From UBA12202 sp049595035 (GTDB taxonomy: Bacteria; Pseudomonadota; Alphaproteobacteria; Puniceispirillales; UBA1172): a DNA stretch of 64,000 nt. Location of the stretch: positions 3,614 to 67,613 of the forward strand of contig JBMYKD010000010.1 of NCBI GenBank assembly GCA_049595035.1. Reading direction: 5' to 3'. The position numbers and the translations under genes were made by a program. The notes beneath the pieces were generated by a model. The model was not told the origin of the DNA, made no database searches, and was given only the letters and a program-made list of their open reading frames with translations. How positions within the stretch are numbered: the first letter of the stretch is position 1; every line of letters starts with the position of its first letter. Below, piece after piece: positions 59,869 to 64,000 of this stretch.

Positions 59869-59897
59869 TCCTAATCTATTGCCCTTAAATCATTTAG

Positions 59898-59916
59898 CCT
59901 GTACGATTTTTACAGG
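59898..59916 (+). other. Small hairpin between the PuuA-like and FAD oxidoreductase genes
   Basis: CCTGTA and TACAGG form a 6-base stem around a 7-base loop (CGATTTT), 29 bases after one stop and 28 bases before the next start. It has no T-run in the proper place. It may be a weak attenuator or chance. Confidence 0.3.
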
Positions 59917-59944
59917 TAGGTGATGGGATAGCATGGAGACAGCG

Positions 59945-61546
59945 ATGACATATGATGTAGCAATTATCGGGGCCGGTCATAATGGTCTGACTGCGGCGGG
60001 ATATCTTGCCGCCAAGGGGTTAAAAGTGGTTATGCTGGAACGCCGCGATGTGATTGGCGGTGCTGCGGTCACAACCGAGTTTAGTCCCGGCTTTCGCAAT
60101 TCCGAGTTTTCCTATGTGGTCAGCTTGCTTGACCAGCATGTCATCCGTGATCTTGAACTATCCCAGTTCGGACTTGATGTCATTACCCGCGAAGGATCAT
60201 CAATCACCGTTGACGGCGACACGGCACTCTGGATGCCTAGTAATGTGGATGAAGCGGTAGATGAAATTTCCAAATTTTCCAAAAAAGACGCCGAACAATA
60301 CCGGCGTCTGGATGACATTCTGGATGCTATTGCCGAAGATGTCCGTAACCTGATGCGGTCAACCCCATATAATCTCAACCAGTCCCTGTTCAGTCAGATT
60401 ACCGATATGTGGAAATCCGGCCGTATTCTTTCCAAGATGCCACTGGAATTAAGAGCGCATCTAGCCGAATTAATGACAAAATCTGTTGGCGATTATCTTA
60501 ATGGCTGGTTTGAAACCGATATCCTAAAAGGCACCATGGCCTACAGCGGAAGCGTTGGTAATTTTGCATCACCATTTCATCCTAGCACCGCTTATGTTCT
60601 GCTTCATCACCATTTCGGACAGGCTAATGGTAAAAATGGCGCATGGGGACATGCCAGAGGCGGCATGGGCGCTATCACACAAGCCATGGCAAAATCAGCT
60701 CGCGCGCGCGGTGTTGATATCCGCACCGATGCTGAAGTGGCCAGTGCCATTATCGATGGTGACCGCATACGCGGCGTCACATTAAGCAATGGCGAAACCG
60801 TCAAGGCCAAGGCTGTATTGGCAAATTGCCATCCGCAGATTCTTTTTGGCCGGATTATCAAGCATGAACAGCTAGCCGAAGATTTCAGCCGCCGCATGAA
60901 AGGCTACCGGTCGGAATCCGGTAGCTTCAGAATGAATGTTGCCCTCAAGGAGTTACCGCAATTTACCGCACTGAAAAACAGCAAAACGCCGCCTGAACTG
61001 ATGCTCAATGGCTCGGTCAATATCATGCCATCTATTGGTTATGTTGAACAGGCATGGCGTGATGCGATGGATACTGGCTGGGCGCGTGAACCGGTTATTG
61101 AAATGTGTATCCCGACCTTGCTTGATGATAGTCTTGCCCCGTCCGGCCAGCATGTGATGAGCCTTTTCTGTCAGCATTTCCGCCGTGAGTTACCTGACGG
61201 CAGAAGCTGGGATGACGCCCGCGAAGATGCCGCCGATACCGTTCTTGATACCGTTGAAAAACATGCTCCCGGATTCCGCGCCAGCATTATTGATAAGCAG
61301 ATCAATTCCCCACTGGATATTGAACGCAAGCTCAACATGATTGGCGGCGATATCTTCCATGGCTCACTTCATGCTGACCAGCTTTATGCCATGCGCCCTG
61401 TTGCTGGCGCGGCAAATTACCGGATGCCGTTTAAAGGATTATATCTGGGTGGTTCCGGCTCACATCCCGGCGGCGGCGTATCAGGTCTGCCGGGCCGTAA
61501 TGCGGCACTGGCCATGATCAAAGATCGCCGGAAATGGGCATCTTAA
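59945..61546 (+). CDS. Phytoene-dehydrogenase-like FAD oxidoreductase
   Basis: A 533-residue flavoprotein of the phytoene dehydrogenase/PYROXD2-like family. The FAD motif is IIGAGHNGLTAAGYLAAKG near the N-terminus, and the C-terminal FAD segment is LYLGGSGSHPGGGVSGLPG. It has no carotenoid genes around it, so a role in amine or other small-molecule oxidation is more likely than carotenoid synthesis. GGAG lies 6 bases before ATG 59945; an ATG at 59933 is in frame. It follows the PuuA-like gene by 76 bases on the same strand, and could provide the oxidase step missing from the cluster, though PuuB is of a different flavoprotein family. Confidence 0.85.
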   Translation: MTYDVAIIGAGHNGLTAAGYLAAKGLKVVMLERRDVIGGAAVTTEFSPGFRNSEFSYVVSLLDQHVIRDLELSQFGLDVITREGSSITVDGDTALWMPSNVDEAVDEISKFSKKDAEQYRRLDDILDAIAEDVRNLMRSTPYNLNQSLFSQITDMWKSGRILSKMPLELRAHLAELMTKSVGDYLNGWFETDILKGTMAYSGSVGNFASPFHPSTAYVLLHHHFGQANGKNGAWGHARGGMGAITQAMAKSARARGVDIRTDAEVASAIIDGDRIRGVTLSNGETVKAKAVLANCHPQILFGRIIKHEQLAEDFSRRMKGYRSESGSFRMNVALKELPQFTALKNSKTPPELMLNGSVNIMPSIGYVEQAWRDAMDTGWAREPVIEMCIPTLLDDSLAPSGQHVMSLFCQHFRRELPDGRSWDDAREDAADTVLDTVEKHAPGFRASIIDKQINSPLDIERKLNMIGGDIFHGSLHADQLYAMRPVAGAANYRMPFKGLYLGGSGSHPGGGVSGLPGRNAALAMIKDRRKWAS

Positions 61547-61574
61547 CGTTAATGGATAAATTCTGTTATCTGGT

Positions 61575-62156
61575 CTAATCTGCTGTCATCAGGGTTTCCA
61601 CCATTGCGGTGATCGCATGACCAAGCGCAATATGGCTTTCCTGAATATGCATGGTATCTGTGCTGGGAACAGCAATCAGGATATCAGCCAGATCAGCCAA
61701 TGTGCCGCCACCTTCACCCGTCATGGCAATCGTGGTGATATGATTGGCGCGGGCATAGCTCATGGCTTTAACAACATTGGCCGAATGACCACTTGTCGAA
61801 ATACCAATCAGAACATCACCTGAATGGCCTAATGCCTGTATCTGGCGTTCGAAAATCCCGTCAAAGCCAAAATCATTAGCATAAGCCGTAATGAAAGACG
61901 TATCCGTGGTCAAAGCCAGTGCCGCAAGCCCCGGCCGTGGATTCCTGTGATTGAGTGTGGCCACAAACTCTGCCGCCAGATGCTGGGCATCACCGGCTGA
62001 TCCGCCATTACCACATAGCATTAACTTACCATTCTGCTTAAGGCTTTTGGCAATGGCATATGCTGCTTTTTCCGCTGAATCCGAACAGGCATCAGCCACC
62101 GCCAGCTTTACCTGTGCCGATATTTCCATATGGGTTCTAATGGCATTGCTCATCAT
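61575..62156 (-). CDS. gmhA: Sedoheptulose-7-phosphate isomerase
   Basis: A 193-residue SIS-domain isomerase that makes D-glycero-D-manno-heptose 7-phosphate for lipopolysaccharide core or other surface glycans. Typical features are LCGNGGSAGDAQHLAAEFV with Glu63, GISTSGHSANVV, and QESHIALGHA with His175. The length fits the GmhA subgroup rather than DiaA. The start overlaps the ugd stop, so the two are co-translated. No heptose kinase or epimerase is in the window. It converges on the flavoprotein gene with 28 bases between. Confidence 0.9.
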   Translation of the reverse strand: MMSNAIRTHMEISAQVKLAVADACSDSAEKAAYAIAKSLKQNGKLMLCGNGGSAGDAQHLAAEFVATLNHRNPRPGLAALALTTDTSFITAYANDFGFDGIFERQIQALGHSGDVLIGISTSGHSANVVKAMSYARANHITTIAMTGEGGGTLADLADILIAVPSTDTMHIQESHIALGHAITAMVETLMTAD

Positions 62157-63484
62157 CAGGCATCACTTCCCTTAATATTCATCCGGCCAATATTATACAG
62201 GTTCAGATGATGGCTGGCCATGGTCACCGGGTCAAAAATATTCCGTAAATCTACAACGATATCCCCTGCCATGGTTGCGGCCATCCGGTCAGGGGAAATG
62301 GCTCTAAACTCGTTCCATTCTGTCAAAATGACGGTGATATCCGCGCCCTTGATAGTGGCCATGGCATCATGACAATAAGTAACGGTTTCTGGCAATAATG
62401 GTCTGGCCTGATCCATGGCGGCAGGATCATAGGCGGTGATATTTGCCCCGTGATCAATCAGAATGGGGATAATATCAAGCGACGGGCTTTCACGCATGTC
62501 ATCGGTTTCTGGTTTAAAGGCCAATCCAAGAATGGCAATCTGCTTGCCTTTGATATCACCGCCTGCCGCCGCAATAATACGGTCAGCCATGGCGGTTTTT
62601 CGTGATTTGTTATAGCGCACCACGTCTTCAACGATAGTGACGTTGCTATTCGCCTGCTCTGCTGTTCGAACCAGTGCTTGCGTATCTTTGGGAAAGCATG
62701 ATCCACCATAGCCGGGCCCCGGATGAAGGAACTTGCTACCAATGCGTTTATCAAGCCCCATGCCTTTAGCCACGTCATGCACATCTGCCCCTAGCTGTTC
62801 ACATAAATCAGCCATCTGGTTGATATAGGAAATTTTCACCGCCAGAAAAGCATTCGCCGCATATTTGATCAATTCGGATGTTTCCAGATTAGTAAAGAGA
62901 ATGGGCGTTTCCAGCAAAAACAAAGGCCTGTATAATCTTTGCATCAAGTCTTTAGCGCGATCTGTTTCAGCGCCAACCACAACCCGATCAGGTCGCATAA
63001 AGTCTGTTATCGCCGATCCTTCGCGCAGAAACTCAGGGTTTGAAGCCACATCAGCATCGGCATCCGGATTTGTTTCTTTCAGGATACGTTCAACTTCCCG
63101 CCCGGTACCGACAGGGACAGTGGATTTTGTTACCACAACCGTATAGCCAGTCAGGAACGGGGCAATTTCTGCCGCCGCCGCATATACATAACTAAGATCA
63201 GCATGACCATCGCCGCGGCGTTCCGGCGTGCCAACAGCAATAAATACGGCGTCGGCGTCTGCCACGGATTGCGCCAATATTGTAGAAAAGGTGAGCCGGC
63301 CAGCAGACATATTACGGCTAACCAGATCATCTAATCCCGGCTCGTAAATCGGAATTTCGCCGCGGCTCAGACGTGCAATTTTATCTGCGTCCTTATCAAT
63401 GCAGGTGACGTGGAAACCAAATTCTGAAAAACATGTGCCTGATACAAGCCCGACATATCCCGTACCAATTACCGTAATATTCAT
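62156..63484 (-). CDS. ugd: UDP-glucose 6-dehydrogenase
   Basis: A 442-residue NAD-dependent enzyme that oxidises UDP-glucose to UDP-glucuronate in two steps. The N-terminal Rossmann motif is VIGTGYVGLVSGTCFSEFG; NPEFLREGSAI, ELIKYAANA (Lys207) and the nucleophile Cys263 in GGSCFPKDT are all present. The C-terminal UDP-binding domain includes GLAFKPETDDMRESP. It supplies UDP-glucuronate for capsule, exopolysaccharide or lipid modification. It is coupled to gmhA and diverges from the MFS gene across 103 bases. Confidence 0.95.
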   Translation of the reverse strand: MNITVIGTGYVGLVSGTCFSEFGFHVTCIDKDADKIARLSRGEIPIYEPGLDDLVSRNMSAGRLTFSTILAQSVADADAVFIAVGTPERRGDGHADLSYVYAAAAEIAPFLTGYTVVVTKSTVPVGTGREVERILKETNPDADADVASNPEFLREGSAITDFMRPDRVVVGAETDRAKDLMQRLYRPLFLLETPILFTNLETSELIKYAANAFLAVKISYINQMADLCEQLGADVHDVAKGMGLDKRIGSKFLHPGPGYGGSCFPKDTQALVRTAEQANSNVTIVEDVVRYNKSRKTAMADRIIAAAGGDIKGKQIAILGLAFKPETDDMRESPSLDIIPILIDHGANITAYDPAAMDQARPLLPETVTYCHDAMATIKGADITVILTEWNEFRAISPDRMAATMAGDIVVDLRNIFDPVTMASHHLNLYNIGRMNIKGSDA

Positions 63485-63587
63485 TTATCTTGCCTAAATG
63501 CTATGCAACCTTGTGATTGTCTTATAGCATATATCAGAAGCAGGTGATGAGTATTTTTATTCACCAGCATTTTATGGTGGATAACAT

Positions 63588-64000
63588 ATGAAAAACCCTT
63601 GGCTTATCGTGCTTTTATCAGCCTCATTTCTGGTGACAATCGGATTAGGTATCCGGCAATCCATGGGGCTTTTCCTGACCCCGATCAGCCTTGAAATGGG
63701 GACAGGCAGAGAATTATTTTCCTTTGCCATTGCTATCCAGAATATTCTCTGGGGGGTTTCATCGCCGCTTTTTGGGGCATTAAGCGATCGCATCGGATGC
63801 TGGAAAGTGGCGGCATTAGGTGGCGGATTCTATCTGACAGGGCTGCTTATGATGGCTGGCTTTGTCACCCCCAGCGGCATGATTTTCGGCAATATTCTAT
63901 TCGGCTTAGGCCTCGGCAGTGCAGGTATGGCCGTCACCTTGGGGGCGGTTAGCAAAGTTGTGCCCGATGCCAAACGCACCCTTGCTATCGGGCTGGTTAC
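63588..64000 (+). CDS. MFS transporter, N-terminal part
   Basis: The gene starts at ATG 63588, has GGTGG upstream, and runs off the right edge after 137 codons. Its first four or so membrane helices are visible (PWLIVLLSASFLVTIGLG; AIAIQNILWGVSSPLFG). The loop between helices 2 and 3, GALSDRIGCWKV, is the major facilitator signature. GIRQSMGLFLTPIS resembles the OxlT/monocarboxylate branch, so an organic acid is a likely substrate, but this cannot be fixed from the fragment. It diverges from ugd. Confidence 0.85.
   Translation, partial: MKNPWLIVLLSASFLVTIGLGIRQSMGLFLTPISLEMGTGRELFSFAIAIQNILWGVSSPLFGALSDRIGCWKVAALGGGFYLTGLLMMAGFVTPSGMIFGNILFGLGLGSAGMAVTLGAVSKVVPDAKRTLAIGLV

Noticed and set aside
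1..64000. High density of GATC and TGATCA sequences, suggesting Dam-like methylation or a special motif
   Set aside because: Most occurrences lie in coding frames where common codons such as GAT, CAG and ATC meet; without counts against codon-shuffled sequence no claim is justified.

Overview
The window looks like chromosomal DNA of a marine, aerobic, heterotrophic alphaproteobacterium, possibly of the SAR116 type. The taxonomic call is an inference. It rests on the four-gene ligase-associated DNA repair set, an ectoine-hydrolase gene, sulfoacetaldehyde acetyltransferase, a TRAP transporter, a light-damage/lipid-modification gene group and moderate GC content. Coding density is very high and neighbouring genes often share ATGA or TAATG overlaps. 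I saw no rRNA, tRNA, CRISPR array, insertion sequence, phage gene or origin. No gene-free stretch exceeds about 245 bases; the longest is the divergent control region at 46262-46504.

Layout. 1-5.6 kb: tail of a histone-deacetylase-like gene, a CoA-transferase, a secreted TPR protein, and an xsc-pyrC-pyrE operon that joins sulfonate catabolism to pyrimidine synthesis. 5.8-12.3 kb: SDR, SnoaL-like, DUF3833, CfaS-like, DUF1365, FAD oxidoreductase and photolyase genes, the set usually found under ECF-sigma/ChrR control, although no sigma or anti-sigma gene is present here. 12.3-19 kb: PdeM nuclease and Lhr-type helicase back to back with MBL-fold exonuclease and ATP-dependent DNA ligase, a GST between them. 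19-24.6 kb: SDR, acyl-CoA synthetase, aldo/keto reductase, PHP phosphoesterase and an EutB-like PLP dehydratase. 24.7-30.5 kb: ectoine hydrolase (DoeA/EutD) coupled to an M20 deacetylase, an unknown membrane-anchored coiled-coil protein, then RidA, a Rieske oxygenase and a DUF1028 protein. 30.5-40.8 kb: GNAT, beta-carbonic anhydrase, then a leftward catabolic operon (ThDP enzyme, enolase-superfamily enzyme, D-amino-acid dehydrogenase, TRAP DctPQM, EutA-like isomerase), with a second Cys-Cys racemase-fold gene and a BASS-like carrier transcribed away from it.

41.7-61.5 kb is a polyamine-centred supercluster. Leftward lie an HpaB-type flavin monooxygenase, its flavin reductase, a PuuC-like aldehyde dehydrogenase and a LysR regulator. 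Rightward lie a four-gene spermidine/putrescine ABC importer, an amidase, a trimethylamine-dehydrogenase-like flavoprotein, an acetylpolyamine amidohydrolase and an N-carbamoylputrescine amidase. Agmatinase, a class III transaminase, a PuuA-like glutamine synthetase family enzyme and a phytoene-dehydrogenase-like flavoprotein complete it. Together these could import acylated, guanidino or N-alkylated polyamines, deblock them to putrescine and oxidise the product. The flavoprotein has lost the trimethylamine-binding residues, and the monooxygenase pair has no known role in this setting, so this is the best place to look for undescribed chemistry. 61.6-64 kb: sedoheptulose-7-phosphate isomerase and UDP-glucose dehydrogenase for surface polysaccharide, then the start of an MFS transporter cut by the window edge.

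Candidate control elements were found by eye: a 12-base motif shared by the hpaB/potA and potD upstream regions, a TGGT-N3-ACCA operator between the transaminase and glutamine synthetase genes, and hairpins after the solute-binding-protein genes of both transporters.
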